Source of the DNA: Intestinimonas timonensis
GTDB lineage: Bacteria > Bacillota > Clostridia > Oscillospirales > Oscillospiraceae
Assembly: GCF_900626145.1 (NCBI RefSeq)
Contig: NZ_LR130816.1
Location: 1,091,960-1,155,959, forward strand
Reading direction: 5' to 3'
DNA length: 64,000 bases
Position numbers and translations under genes: made by a program. Position 1 is the first letter of the stretch. Each line of letters begins with the position of its first letter. Shown in pieces: positions 24,836 through 33,687 of this stretch. The notes below the pieces were generated by a model that searched no databases, was not told the DNA's origin, and worked only from the letters and a program-made list of their open reading frames with translations.

Positions 24836-25636
24836 ATGCTGATGGCAGAACAGGAACCCTATGCCTTAATGGTGCAGCCGGACGATATGCTGATTAGTCC
24901 CCGTGAGGTGGGTGACAACTTCGGGACAATGGTATGCTTTCACCCCCGCTATGCCCTGGGCGATCACCATAACTATGTTGACAAGGATGATTTTCTGCGG
25001 GAAATGTACTTAAACACCGTTGGCAACAATGAGCGCGGCATGGAACGCTATGAGCGCATGGTAAATATGGTCTGGAGCCGGAAAATGACCGGCGACCACC
25101 CCGATCCCCGCGCCGTGGATGATACCATGCTCCGGGTGATCTCTGAAAAATACATTGTGATGCCCCTGTATCTTCTGGATCACAGCGGCCTTGCCATGCA
25201 GACGACCAGCTTTCACGATCCCTGGGACAGCGGGCAGGTAGGTTGGGTGTATGTTTCCAAGGAGGATGCGCTGAAAGAATTCGGCGGGGAGAAAATGACC
25301 GGCGCCCTCCGAAAAAAGGCTGAGGATTTGCTGCGGGGCGAGGTTGCCGAGTATGACGCCTATCTCCGGGGTGAGTGCTATGGCTTTGAGCTGTATAAAA
25401 ACGGTGAGCTTTCGGATAGCTGCTGGGGATTCATCGGCAGTCTGGAAGATGCCTGTAAAGCAATGGCGGATTATCTGCCGGACGAGTGCAAAGGCATGAC
25501 GGAGCATCTTGCGGAAGTGAAAGAGCCGGCTTCCATGATTAAGACGCTCCTTCGGCACGCCCGTATTCAGATCGAACAGGCGGCAAAAGCCCATGAACAC
25601 GCCCCGCGCCAGCAGGTGCTAAGTGAGGCACGGTAA
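24836..25636 (+). CDS. ICE hypothetical protein, 266 aa (DUF-type accessory)
   Basis: ATG 24836 is 10 bases after AAAGGAG. The body is well ordered: PREVGDNFGTMVCFHPRYAL, DKDDFLREMYLNTVGN, ISEKYIVMPLYLLDHSGLAM, SGQVGWVYVSKEDALKEFGG, YLRGECYGFELYKNGEL. This arrangement recurs in Clostridia ICEs next to the YodL protein, but I cannot give it a domain name or function. The C-terminal 40 residues are helical and basic. No membrane segment. Confidence 0.65.
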   Translation: MLMAEQEPYALMVQPDDMLISPREVGDNFGTMVCFHPRYALGDHHNYVDKDDFLREMYLNTVGNNERGMERYERMVNMVWSRKMTGDHPDPRAVDDTMLRVISEKYIVMPLYLLDHSGLAMQTTSFHDPWDSGQVGWVYVSKEDALKEFGGEKMTGALRKKAEDLLRGEVAEYDAYLRGECYGFELYKNGELSDSCWGFIGSLEDACKAMADYLPDECKGMTEHLAEVKEPASMIKTLLRHARIQIEQAAKAHEHAPRQQVLSEAR

Positions 25637-25672
25637 TGAACAGACTACATTTTTTCAGGAAGGAGGATGCAG

Positions 25673-26143
25673 GTGCAGGAAGATATTGAACAAAGAACCA
25701 TGTCGGTCACGGTCCAGGCAACAAAGCTGTCCGGGCGGGTGCTGAAAGCGGCCATTGCCGCCGCGCTTCAAAAGATGGAGCAGAACCGCAATACCCCAAA
25801 GGTGGGCCGTAACAGCATGAAGCGGCTGACCGCCAGGGACCCCGGCGCCAGTACCATTGAAGTGACCGGGCGGATTCGCTCTTTTGAACGGATCGCCAAA
25901 AAGCATGAGGTCCGTTATCACATTGAAAAGGACCCCGGTACGGACCCGCCCAAATGGACGGTGTATTTCAAGGCAAACCAGGCGGATGCCCTGACTGCGG
26001 CATTTAAGGAATATACAAGAAAAGACCTTGCCCGCAGCACCAGGCCGTCGCTGCTTTCCCAGCTTGCCAAATTCAAAGAGCTGGCACAGGCGCTTAGCCG
26101 TGACAAGGTAAAGAATAAGGAGCATGGAGGACCAGAGCGTTGA
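25673..26143 (+). CDS. pcfB: PcfB family protein (DUF3801)
   Basis: 156 residues from GTG 25673, chosen because AAGGAGG ends 6 bases before it; an ATG at 25667 touches the ribosome site. Signature regions VTVQATKLSGRVLKAAIAAA, RNSMKRLTARDPGASTIEV and SFERIAKKHEVRYHIEKDP match the PcfB/DUF3801 family. PcfB is named from the enterococcal plasmid pCF10 transfer region and is thought to assist the VirD4 coupling protein. Here it sits directly before virD4, its stop TGA overlapping the virD4 TTG start. Confidence 0.85.
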   Translation: MQEDIEQRTMSVTVQATKLSGRVLKAAIAAALQKMEQNRNTPKVGRNSMKRLTARDPGASTIEVTGRIRSFERIAKKHEVRYHIEKDPGTDPPKWTVYFKANQADALTAAFKEYTRKDLARSTRPSLLSQLAKFKELAQALSRDKVKNKEHGGPER

Positions 26144-27158
26144 AGATAGATACCGACACCCTGAAAAAACAGGTGATCCTCCACCTGCCTTACCTTCTGT
26201 TCCTTTTGGTATTCGCGAAGCTGGGCCAGGCGGTGCGGCTGGCTCCCGGAGCGGATGCTTCCCAAAAGCTGCTGGGGTTAAGTGAAGGCTTCACTTATGC
26301 CTTTCAGAGCATGTGGCCCGGTGCGGCACTGGACTGGCTGGTGGGTCTTTGCGGTGCGGTCATTGTGCGACTGGCGGTCTATCTCAAAGGAAAGGACGCC
26401 AAAAAGTACCGCAAAAATGTGGAATACGGTTCTGCCCGCTGGGGCAGCAAAACGGATATTGCACCGTTTATGGACCCGAAGCCGGAAAATAACATCATTC
26501 TGACGCAGAGCGAGGGGCTTATGATGTCCGGCAGGCCGAAGAACCCGGCCAATGCCCGGAATAAAAATGTGCTGGTGGTGGGCGGTTCCGGTTCCGGCAA
26601 AACAAGATTTTTTATCAAGCCCAATCTCATGCAGATGCACAGCTCCTATGTCGTTACCGATCCGAAGGGCACAGTCTTAATTGAGGTTGGAAAGCTGTTA
26701 AGCCGGGGCACACCGAAGCTGGATAAAGACGGAAAGCCGGTCCGGGGCAAGAATGGGAAGATCGTGTATGAGCCGTATAAAATCAAGGTATTCAACACCA
26801 TCAATTTTTCAAAGAGTATGCACTATAACCCTTTTGCGTATATCCACAATGAGAAGGACATTCTCAAACTGGTAACGGTGCTGATCGCCAACACGAAAGG
26901 CGAAGGAAAATCGGGAGACGACTTCTGGGTCAAGGCCGAAACGCTGCTCTATACGGCGCTGATCGGCTACATCTATTATGAAGCGCCCTCCAATGAGCAG
27001 AACTTTTCTACGCTGGTGGAAATGATAAACGCTATGGAAGTCCGGGAGGATGACGAGACTTTCAAAAACGCAGTAGATTTGCTGTTTGACGCACTGGAGC
27101 AGAAAGACCCGGATCACTTTGCCCTCCGGCAGTATAAAAAATACAAGCTGGCCGCCGG
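26140..27158 (+). CDS. virD4: VirD4-like coupling protein, 5' part (interrupted)
   Basis: TTG start at 26140 with GGAGG upstream. Encodes the N-terminal part of a CD1115-family type IV coupling protein: two membrane segments (VILHLPYLLFLLVFAKLGQ; WLVGLCGAVIVRLAVYL), then NVLVVGGSGSGKTRFF (Walker A, residues about 148-156), VVTDPKGTVLIEVGKLL and FNTINFSKSMHYNPFAYI. The coupling protein brings DNA to the transfer channel. The gene is cut by the transposon at 27157-27158; the hybrid frame runs on to TGA at 27177. The 3' part is at 45739-46567. Joined, 1019 + 829 bases give an uninterrupted 615-codon frame. Confidence 0.95.
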
Positions 27159-27231
27159 TGATATATGCTCTAAGTGACTTCTTAATCATGATTTTGTCAT
27201 GGTTAGTGAAGCAATTACTTAGAGCATTTTT
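27159..27231 (+). promoter_or_regulatory. Transposon left end: hairpin terminator shielding tnpX
   Basis: A perfect 10-bp inverted repeat TGCTCTAAGT (27166-27175) / ACTTAGAGCA (27217-27226) is followed by TTTTT, with a nested CATGA/TCATG hairpin. In the integrated state it would terminate virD4 transcripts before tnpX. A TATGCT at 27164-27169 overlaps the left arm and could act as the -10 of the circular-form promoter described for 45721-45738. Confidence 0.75.
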
Positions 27232-27249
27232 GTATCAGGAGGTACAGCC

Positions 27250-29130
27250 ATGAGAAATGAAAAAATTACCCCACTGTACGAGCGCCTGAGCCGGGACGAT
27301 GAGTTACAGGGCGAGAGCAATTCCATATCCAACCAAAAGCAGATGTTAGAGGATTTTGCCCGCCGGAATGGGCTGCCCAACCCTACGCACTTTACCGATG
27401 ATGGTATCTCAGGCACCCGTTTTGACCGCCCCGGATTTTTGGCGATGATGGAGGAAGTGGAGGCAGGGCGTGTAGAGGCAATCGTCATCAAGGACATGAG
27501 CCGGTTAGGGCGTGACTATCTGAAAGTCGGCCAGGTCATGGAGATTTTGCGGCAGCGCGGCGTACGGTTAATTGCCATCAACGATGGCGTGGACAGTCTG
27601 AAAGGCGACGATGATTTTACGCCCTTCCGCAATATCATGAATGAGTTTTACGCCCGCGACACCAGCCGGAAAATCCGATCTGTGTTTAAGTCAAAAGGCA
27701 TGAGCGGTAAGCACCTGACAGGCACCGTGATTTACGGCTACTTGTGGGATGAAAAGCGGGAACATTGGCTGGTAGATGAGGAAGCCACCGAAGTGGTACG
27801 CCGTATCTTTTCCCTCACGCTGGAGGGATATGGGCCTTATCAGATCGCTTGCAAGTTGTCCGCAGACCGGATTGAAATTCCTGTCGTACACCTTGCCCGA
27901 TTCAACGAAGGTGTGAACCGTTCAAAGCCGGTCAAAGACCCCTATGGATGGGGATCATCTACCATCGTGAACATTTTGAAAAAACGAGAGTATTTAGGGC
28001 ATACCATCAATTTCAAGACCCGCAAGCACTTTAAGGACAAGAAAAGCCACTATGTTTCTGAGGATGAATGGACGATCTTTGAGAATACCCATGAAGCCAT
28101 TATCGACCAGCAGACCTTTGATTTGGCGCAGAAAATCCGCAGCAATGTACGGCGTTATCCAAACGGCTGGGGCGAAGCGGCTCCCCTCACAGGTTTGCTC
28201 TATTGTGCCGATTGTGGCGGCAAGATGTATGTCCACCGCATCAACAATGGCAGGCGGATTTCTCAATATACCTGTTCCAATTATACCAAAGTTCCGTGTG
28301 GGACACTATGCCCTACACAACACCGTATCAATGAGAGTGCTGTTCTGACATTGGTTTCTGACACGCTCCGGGCTATCGCTGAATATTCCAGAAATGACCG
28401 GACGGAATTTATTCACACCGTTCAGGAAACGCAGGTTGCTCAACAGAGTGCCGATATATCGAAAAAGCGCAGGCGTCTGGCTGCTGCTCAAAAGAGAACC
28501 GGAGAACTGGAAAAACTGATTTGCAAAATCTATGAGGACAATGCCCTCGGCAAGCTGTCGGATGCACGATATAGGGCGCTTGATGCACAGTATGCCAAAG
28601 AGCAGGACGCACTTGAGATTGAAATTGCGGAGCTGGAAAAGGCTGTTACCGGCTATGAGCAGAGCCAGAAATCCGCAGAGAAATTTATAGCCCTGATTGA
28701 TAAGTATGAGAATTTTGACACGCTGACAAACACCATGCTCAACGAGTTTGTAGAGAAAATCCTTGTCCACGAACGCGCCCGAAAAGGCAGCCAGGACACC
28801 ACGCAGGAAATTGAAATCTACTTCAATTTTTTAGGACGCTATATCCCACCATCCTTACAGCCGGTTCCTTTAACCCCGGAGGAACAGGAAGAACTGCAGA
28901 AAAAAGAAGAACGCAAGGACAGGCTTCATCAGAATTATTTGAAGCGGAAAGCCAGCGGCGCACAGAAACAGTATGAGGACAAAATCAAGGCGAAGAAAAA
29001 AGCGGAAATGGACGCTAAGAAAGCCCTGATCCGGGCTGAGGATATGAAAAAAGGCGTTTTTTCTACTGTCGGACAGCTGCCGAAAGAAGAACCACGCAAA
29101 GGCAGCATAGCAGCCAGCGCAGCAGTCTAA
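27250..29130 (+). CDS. tnpX: Large serine recombinase, TnpX-like
   Basis: 626 residues, ATG with CAGGAGG upstream. It catalyses excision and insertion of the transposon. Catalytic domain with nucleophile Ser14 in YERLSRDDE, then FTDDGISGTRFDRPGFLAMM and IVIKDMSRLGRDYLKVGQ. The recombinase domain (SGKHLTGTVIYGYLWDEKRE, VRRIFSLTLEGYGPYQIA, ILKKREYLGHTINFKTRK), zinc ribbon (LLYCADCGGKMYVHR ... YTCSNYTKVPCGT), long coiled coil and DUF4368-type C-terminus follow in normal order and length. It lies at the element's left end, reading inwards, directly behind the hairpin; transcription is expected mainly from the circular form. Confidence 0.95.
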   Translation: MRNEKITPLYERLSRDDELQGESNSISNQKQMLEDFARRNGLPNPTHFTDDGISGTRFDRPGFLAMMEEVEAGRVEAIVIKDMSRLGRDYLKVGQVMEILRQRGVRLIAINDGVDSLKGDDDFTPFRNIMNEFYARDTSRKIRSVFKSKGMSGKHLTGTVIYGYLWDEKREHWLVDEEATEVVRRIFSLTLEGYGPYQIACKLSADRIEIPVVHLARFNEGVNRSKPVKDPYGWGSSTIVNILKKREYLGHTINFKTRKHFKDKKSHYVSEDEWTIFENTHEAIIDQQTFDLAQKIRSNVRRYPNGWGEAAPLTGLLYCADCGGKMYVHRINNGRRISQYTCSNYTKVPCGTLCPTQHRINESAVLTLVSDTLRAIAEYSRNDRTEFIHTVQETQVAQQSADISKKRRRLAAAQKRTGELEKLICKIYEDNALGKLSDARYRALDAQYAKEQDALEIEIAELEKAVTGYEQSQKSAEKFIALIDKYENFDTLTNTMLNEFVEKILVHERARKGSQDTTQEIEIYFNFLGRYIPPSLQPVPLTPEEQEELQKKEERKDRLHQNYLKRKASGAQKQYEDKIKAKKKAEMDAKKALIRAEDMKKGVFSTVGQLPKEEPRKGSIAASAAV

Positions 29131-29156
29131 TCATCACGAAGCAAAGGAGAATGAAT

Positions 29157-29510
29157 ATGAGTAAGTTGACTTACATTCGTTGTGGAGATTATGATATACC
29201 CAACCTAAAACTTTCTGAACAGCCGGAAACTTCTATCGGCAAGTACGGCAGAATGCGAAAATCCTACCTAAAGGAACATCGCCCCATTCTCTACAACCAT
29301 CTGCTGATGAGCGAGAAGCTGTATCCACACCTGTTAGAGATTGAGCGGACAGCACAGGGGCGTGTGGAAACCATGTTGCCTCACATGATGGAAGTTGCGG
29401 GTGTCACGGAGGAACTGAAAGCCTGTGACCCTATGCGCTGGATGGGGCTGATGAACACGCTGAAAGCGCAGGCAGAAGAAATCATATTAGCAGAATTGAT
29501 TAACGACTGA
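29157..29510 (+). CDS. tnpV: Transposon-encoded protein TnpV
   Basis: 117 residues; ATG 29157 is preferred to 29151 because AAAGGAG ends 7 bases before it. The sequence (IRCGDYDIPNLKLSEQPETS, YGRMRKSYLKEHRPILYNHL, LEIERTAQGRVETMLPHM, PMRWMGLMNTLKAQAEEIIL) matches TnpV of Tn4451-type elements. The function of TnpV is not established; it is a reliable marker of this transposon family. It follows tnpX by 26 bases and is probably cotranscribed. Confidence 0.9.
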   Translation: MSKLTYIRCGDYDIPNLKLSEQPETSIGKYGRMRKSYLKEHRPILYNHLLMSEKLYPHLLEIERTAQGRVETMLPHMMEVAGVTEELKACDPMRWMGLMNTLKAQAEEIILAELIND

Positions 29511-29538
29511 TTCCCTAACAATAAATTACAATATAATC

Positions 29539-29580
29539 AAAAAGACGAAGTTAGTGTAAATAGACTGACTTCATCTTTTT
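29539..29580. terminator. Bidirectional terminator between tnpV and araC
   Basis: A 17-base stem with two mismatches, 8-base loop, with A and T runs on the two sides. It separates the converging tnpV and araC genes and covers the end of araC. Confidence 0.85.
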
Positions 29581-30554
29581 TGATTCCTATATTCTTCTGG
29601 GGATTTTCCATAAACTTTACGGAAAGTGGCCGCAAATTTACTTGCATTGGCATAGCCCAAATGCTCTGCAATATTGCCGATTGTCAAATTCGGTTTTGAC
29701 ATCAATAAAAGCGCATACCGCATTTTTGCCTGTCGGATATAAGCCCCAATAGGAACACCATACATGGCTTTGAATGATTCTCGAAGTTTGGTCTGCCCCA
29801 TTGCTGCTATTTTGCAAAGCTGCGAGAGTTCTGGTGGGTTTAAAATATTCTGTTCAATAGCCAGACGTACAGATTCCAGCGCCTTTTTCTCTTGTTTGGA
29901 AAGAGACTGGTGTTTAGATGCTATCTCCTGTCGCTGTTTATGAAAGTTGCCTGCCACAATAGAAAGCAGTTCACCTACTTTGCTTTCGTAGTAAAGACGG
30001 GAGGTTTCGCCAGCAATCAGTTTATCCCGTATCTGCAAAAACAGGGTTCCAATTTCCGGGGTATTATAATCAAAAGCTTTCCAATCATAAACCTCTGCAT
30101 AGTCAAAATCGTCCGGGGTAAAACGGTCTTGCAGATTTTTCTCTATGTAATCTTCAAACAGCAAAACTGACGCATAGCTGATTGGTATATTGGGTTGATA
30201 TAATACTCGCCCCTGTGACGGCTTATTTAGATAAAGGTGGATTCCCTCTGTGATAGGTTGGGCTTTCCGCCCATTCTGGATCAGGGTAACACCGCCGGAT
30301 TCCAAATAATAAATTTTCACCAGCTTTTGATTGATCTCATATTTGCGTTCCATTGAGGCGTATGGTATCCAGCTTCCGGTTGACAGGAATAATCCATCTG
30401 TCGGTTGAACCTGATAGATATTTCCATAGCCTTGTCTGTTTTGCGGCTGCAAGGTGCAGATTCCATTATGATTATCCTGTCGAAAATGATAATCATGCAG
30501 ATAAAAAGAAGCATCCCCTAATTCGTGCGCGGCCTGTGTAGAATCGGTCTGCAT
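29571..30554 (-). CDS. AraC-family transcriptional regulator
   Basis: 327 residues from ATG 30554, 7 bases after GGGGTG; a GTG three codons upstream is less well placed. The N-terminal 200 residues form the ligand-sensing domain; the C-terminal 100 residues hold two helix-turn-helix units (PPELSQLCKIAAMGQTKLRE and NLTIGNIAEHLGYANASKFA followed by AATFRKVYGKSPEEYR), the AraC/XylS signature. It resembles regulators of siderophore and metallophore loci such as YbtA. Transcribed divergently from the ECF/ABC operon, which it most likely activates; the 290-base divergent region holds the operon promoter at 30712-30740. Confidence 0.9.
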   Translation of the reverse strand: MQTDSTQAAHELGDASFYLHDYHFRQDNHNGICTLQPQNRQGYGNIYQVQPTDGLFLSTGSWIPYASMERKYEINQKLVKIYYLESGGVTLIQNGRKAQPITEGIHLYLNKPSQGRVLYQPNIPISYASVLLFEDYIEKNLQDRFTPDDFDYAEVYDWKAFDYNTPEIGTLFLQIRDKLIAGETSRLYYESKVGELLSIVAGNFHKQRQEIASKHQSLSKQEKKALESVRLAIEQNILNPPELSQLCKIAAMGQTKLRESFKAMYGVPIGAYIRQAKMRYALLLMSKPNLTIGNIAEHLGYANASKFAATFRKVYGKSPEEYRNQKR

Positions 30555-30711
30555 CCTGCTCACCCCCGTTTCTTATGTAGTCGGAATAATCCGCAGTATC
30601 TTTTTTTATGCTCCAAAATGTCGCAAAGGCTGTCAGCAAAACCACAAAAAGCACTGATATATCCGGTTGTTTTTCCACTTTTAACTCCTGTTTTGACCTT
30701 TTTTGCCGGAT

Positions 30712-30740
30712 TTGACACCCAAAAAATCACTGAGTAGAAT
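30712..30740 (+). promoter_or_regulatory. Promoter of the ECF/ABC cargo operon
   Basis: TTGACA (30712-30717), exactly 17 bases, then TAGAAT (30735-30740), about 95 bases before the first gene. Close to consensus. The divergent AraC gene lies just upstream. The long 5' leader leaves room for repression or RNA control, but I see no clear riboswitch. Confidence 0.75.
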
Positions 30741-30848
30741 GACATTACTGGCTGGTTAGCTGACTCTAATCACAGCAATTCTATCACGATTTTGTGCGTA
30801 GGTCAATGAGGCTTCTGCCAGCAAATAATAAATAGGAGGACGTTGAAA

Positions 30849-31454
30849 ATGTCTAATTCACAACAAATGAAAAAAGGGCTGTCTGTGCGTGATTTGATTA
30901 CCACCGGCATCCTTGCTGCTTTGTACATGGTATGCGCCATGATTGGCGAGGCTATCTTTGGGTTCTTCCCTGTACTGACTTTCCTTTGCCCGCTGTCTAT
31001 TGCGCTGCTGTGCGGCCCGGTTTATATGCTGATACTGGCGAAGGTGCCGAAGCATGGCCCAATCATTGTCACCGGTATTTTGGTAGGAGGTGTACTGTTC
31101 GTACTCGGTATGTACTGGTCTATGTGTTTGGCATATTGTATTCTCGGCGTTGTGGCCGATCTGCTGGCCGGTTCCGGGAACTTTAGAAACAAAGGGCGTA
31201 ACCTGTTGTCCTACATGATTTTTGTTCTCAGCCCAGTTTTCTCCTACGGTATGCTTTGGTTTGACCGCGACGCCTATGTGCAATATTTGGTAGAAAAGGG
31301 AACAGAACAGACCTATATGGACACAATGGTTTCAACCGCGCAAAACTGGATGCTCCCGGCAATGATTATCGGCGTGTTGATCTGTGCTGCTATCAGCGGT
31401 CTTGTAGGCCAGAAACTATTGAAAAAGCATTTTGAAAAGGCCGGAGTAGTGTAA
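30849..31454 (+). CDS. ECF transporter S component (Trep_Strep/MptS-like)
   Basis: 201 residues; ATG 30849 is 8 bases after AGGAGG. An integral membrane protein with about five or six hydrophobic segments: LITTGILAALYMVCAMIGEA, FFPVLTFLCPLSIALLCGPV, YMLILAKVPKHGPIIVTGIL and GILVGGVLFVLGMYWSMCLA. The KVPKHG element and layout fit the TIGR02185 Trep_Strep family, the substrate-binding component of energy-coupling-factor importers. Substrate unknown. First gene of a seven-gene overlapping operon, ending one base into the next start. The context with two exporter-like ABC genes and a DtxR regulator suggests a metal complex or cofactor. Confidence 0.85.
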   Translation: MSNSQQMKKGLSVRDLITTGILAALYMVCAMIGEAIFGFFPVLTFLCPLSIALLCGPVYMLILAKVPKHGPIIVTGILVGGVLFVLGMYWSMCLAYCILGVVADLLAGSGNFRNKGRNLLSYMIFVLSPVFSYGMLWFDRDAYVQYLVEKGTEQTYMDTMVSTAQNWMLPAMIIGVLICAAISGLVGQKLLKKHFEKAGVV

Positions 31455-32194
31455 TGGAGATGCAACTGCAAACAAAAGACACACTTGCCACATTACATTT
31501 AGACCCTCGCACAAAACTATATCTGTTGATCGTCGGAAATGTTGCGTTGTTCCTTGCGCCCTCTTTACTCTATGAGATTGCGCTGGTTGTATGCGTTGTG
31601 ATTCTCGGCATCCTTGTAGGAGCAAAGCGGTTTACGGTAAGAATGGCTGCTGTCTATGCGGGAATGGTTGTTCTGCATATCATTGGAACAAATTATTTGA
31701 CAGGGACTTTGCAGATTGCGATTGTAACATTTACCGTATTTATCCGTAAAATCTTTCCTTGTGCCATGCTCGGAGGTATTTTAGTCAGCACGACAAGGGT
31801 AAATGAATTTATGGCGGCCATGAACCGTATTCATATGCCAAAAGCAATGGTTATTCCTCTGACGGTCATGCTCCGCTATTTTCCTATGGTGCATGAGGAT
31901 TGGGGCTATATCAGCGACGCCATGCGGATGCGCGATGTAGCTCCAACCGTCAAAAGTCTGCTGACCCATCCGGCCCGAACAGTGGAATGTATCTATGTTC
32001 CGATGATGATGTCAGCACTGAAAGTGGCGGATGAATTGTCGGCGGCGGCTGTTACAAGGGGGCTGGAAAATCCGAAGCCCCGAACCTGCTTGCAGGAAAT
32101 CCACTTTAGTGTTGCGGATGCCGTATGCTTTATCCTGTTCACTTTGTTTATGTCAGTGTCAATCTGGCTGAAATTGAAAGGGGGTGCAGGCTAA
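31454..32194 (+). CDS. ECF transporter T component (EcfT-like)
   Basis: 246 residues. Membrane protein with an N-terminal DPRTKLYLLIVGN, central hydrophobic segments and the cytoplasmic coupling region: MHMPKAMV-type helix (RIHMPKAMVIPLTVMLRYFP) and AAAVTRGLENP, the Ala-Arg-Gly motif by which EcfT contacts the ATPases. It links the S component to the ATPase. The start overlaps the S component stop and its own stop overlaps the ATPase start (TAATG), indicating coupled translation. Only one T component is present in the window, so this is a dedicated group I ECF system. Confidence 0.88.
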   Translation: MEMQLQTKDTLATLHLDPRTKLYLLIVGNVALFLAPSLLYEIALVVCVVILGILVGAKRFTVRMAAVYAGMVVLHIIGTNYLTGTLQIAIVTFTVFIRKIFPCAMLGGILVSTTRVNEFMAAMNRIHMPKAMVIPLTVMLRYFPMVHEDWGYISDAMRMRDVAPTVKSLLTHPARTVECIYVPMMMSALKVADELSAAAVTRGLENPKPRTCLQEIHFSVADAVCFILFTLFMSVSIWLKLKGGAG

Positions 32195-33687
32195 TGATCC
32201 GTTTTGACAAGGTTTCTTTTACCTATCAGGAATCATTACAAAATGGCGGACTGCGCGATGTTGATTTGACAATCAACAAAGGCGAGTGTGTGCTGTTGTG
32301 TGGGCGAAGCGGCTGTGGGAAAACCACATTGACCCGTCTTGTGAATGGCCTGATTCCATACTTTTATCCGGGAGAAGTCACCGGAACAACCTATGTTGAC
32401 GGTAAAAATATACAGGATTATCCCATATATGAAGTGTCCGAGTATGTGGGGTCTGTATTCCAAAATCCACGCTCTCAATTTTTTAATGTAGATACAGACA
32501 GTGAAATCTCCTTTGGAATGGAAAATCTGACTTATCCAAGGGAAAAAATGAAAGAACGCATTTCAAAGACAGTTGCGGATTTAGATATAGCACATCTGAC
32601 GGGGAGAAGCATATTTGAATTGTCTGGCGGTGAAAAACAAAAGGTGGCGTTTGCGTCCATCTATGCTATGTCTCCGAGTATTTACTTGTTAGATGAACCA
32701 TCGTCCAATCTGGATATGGATGCTATTGAGGATTTGCGGCGTACACTTGAACTCCTAAAGAAACAAGGCAAGACCATTCTAATTGCAGAACATAGGATTT
32801 ATTATCTGAGGGAATTAGTTGACCGCATTGCGTATATGGAAAACGGGGCTATATCTGCTGTGTTTTCTCCAAGCCAGTTTCTTTCTATTCCTGAAGAACA
32901 GCGGCATAGTATGGGACTTCGCGCTTTAGATTTGTCAAAGGTACAGCCAAGGGCCTTTGCTGAAAATTCTCAAAAGCCGATTTTGGAAGTCAGGAACTTA
33001 TCCTTGTTCTATAAGAAAAAACTGGTTCTGGACGATTTGAATTTGAGTGCGGCACCGGGAGAAATCATAGGAATTATCGGCCATAACGGAGCCGGGAAAT
33101 CTACATTTTCCAGAACACTATGCGGCCTGCACACAAACTGTACGGGACAAATTCTTTGGGATGGTAAAGAACTGAACGCAAAGAGCCGGTTAAAACGCTC
33201 CTATATGGTGATGCAGGACGTAAGCTATCAGTTATTTGCCGATACATTGGAAAAGGAATGTGTATTTGGAATTAAACATCCTGATCTGGATGCAGCAAAA
33301 CAGGCAATGGAACGGCTGGGTATTTATGAGTACCGTACTCATCATCCCAATACACTTTCCGGGGGGCAGAAGCAGCGTGCAGCCGTGGCGGTCAGTATGG
33401 TATGCCGTAAGGATGTTTTAATTTTTGATGAACCAACTAGCGGACTTGATTATGACAGCATGATTCAGGTTGCGGGGTTATTTCAAACGCTTTCCAAAAT
33501 GGGAAAGGTAATTTTTGTTGTAACCCATGATTACGAATTTTTAGCGGCAGCCTGTACAAGAGTGATTCATTTAGATAACGGAAAACAGCAGGAAGATTAC
33601 CCACTTTCCCCCGACAATCTGCATCGACTACATGATTTTTTCTTGCGGTCAGAAAGGAGGCAGAACCTTGAGGAGAATGGAAAATGA
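32194..33687 (+). CDS. ECF transporter ATPase, two fused ABC domains
   Basis: 497 residues. Two complete nucleotide-binding domains in tandem: first with GRSGCGKTT (Walker A), FELSGGEKQKVAF and IYLLDEPSSNLD; second with GHNGAGKSTFSR, TLSGGQKQRAAVA and LIFDEPTSGLD, plus the H-loop VVTHDYEF. A fused A component replaces the usual EcfA1/EcfA2 pair. It powers uptake by the S and T proteins encoded just upstream. The start ATG overlaps the EcfT stop; an in-frame extension upstream lies inside ecfT and is not used. Cytoplasmic, membrane-associated. Confidence 0.93.
   Translation: MIRFDKVSFTYQESLQNGGLRDVDLTINKGECVLLCGRSGCGKTTLTRLVNGLIPYFYPGEVTGTTYVDGKNIQDYPIYEVSEYVGSVFQNPRSQFFNVDTDSEISFGMENLTYPREKMKERISKTVADLDIAHLTGRSIFELSGGEKQKVAFASIYAMSPSIYLLDEPSSNLDMDAIEDLRRTLELLKKQGKTILIAEHRIYYLRELVDRIAYMENGAISAVFSPSQFLSIPEEQRHSMGLRALDLSKVQPRAFAENSQKPILEVRNLSLFYKKKLVLDDLNLSAAPGEIIGIIGHNGAGKSTFSRTLCGLHTNCTGQILWDGKELNAKSRLKRSYMVMQDVSYQLFADTLEKECVFGIKHPDLDAAKQAMERLGIYEYRTHHPNTLSGGQKQRAAVAVSMVCRKDVLIFDEPTSGLDYDSMIQVAGLFQTLSKMGKVIFVVTHDYEFLAAACTRVIHLDNGKQQEDYPLSPDNLHRLHDFFLRSERRQNLEENGK

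Noticed and set aside
27166..27226. Left-end inverted repeat as terminal inverted repeat of a DDE transposon
   Set aside because: The partner arm is 50 bases inside the same end, not at 45.7 kb, and the element has a serine recombinase.
30843..30848. TTG start for the ECF S component
   Set aside because: The ATG two codons later has better spacing from AGGAGG.
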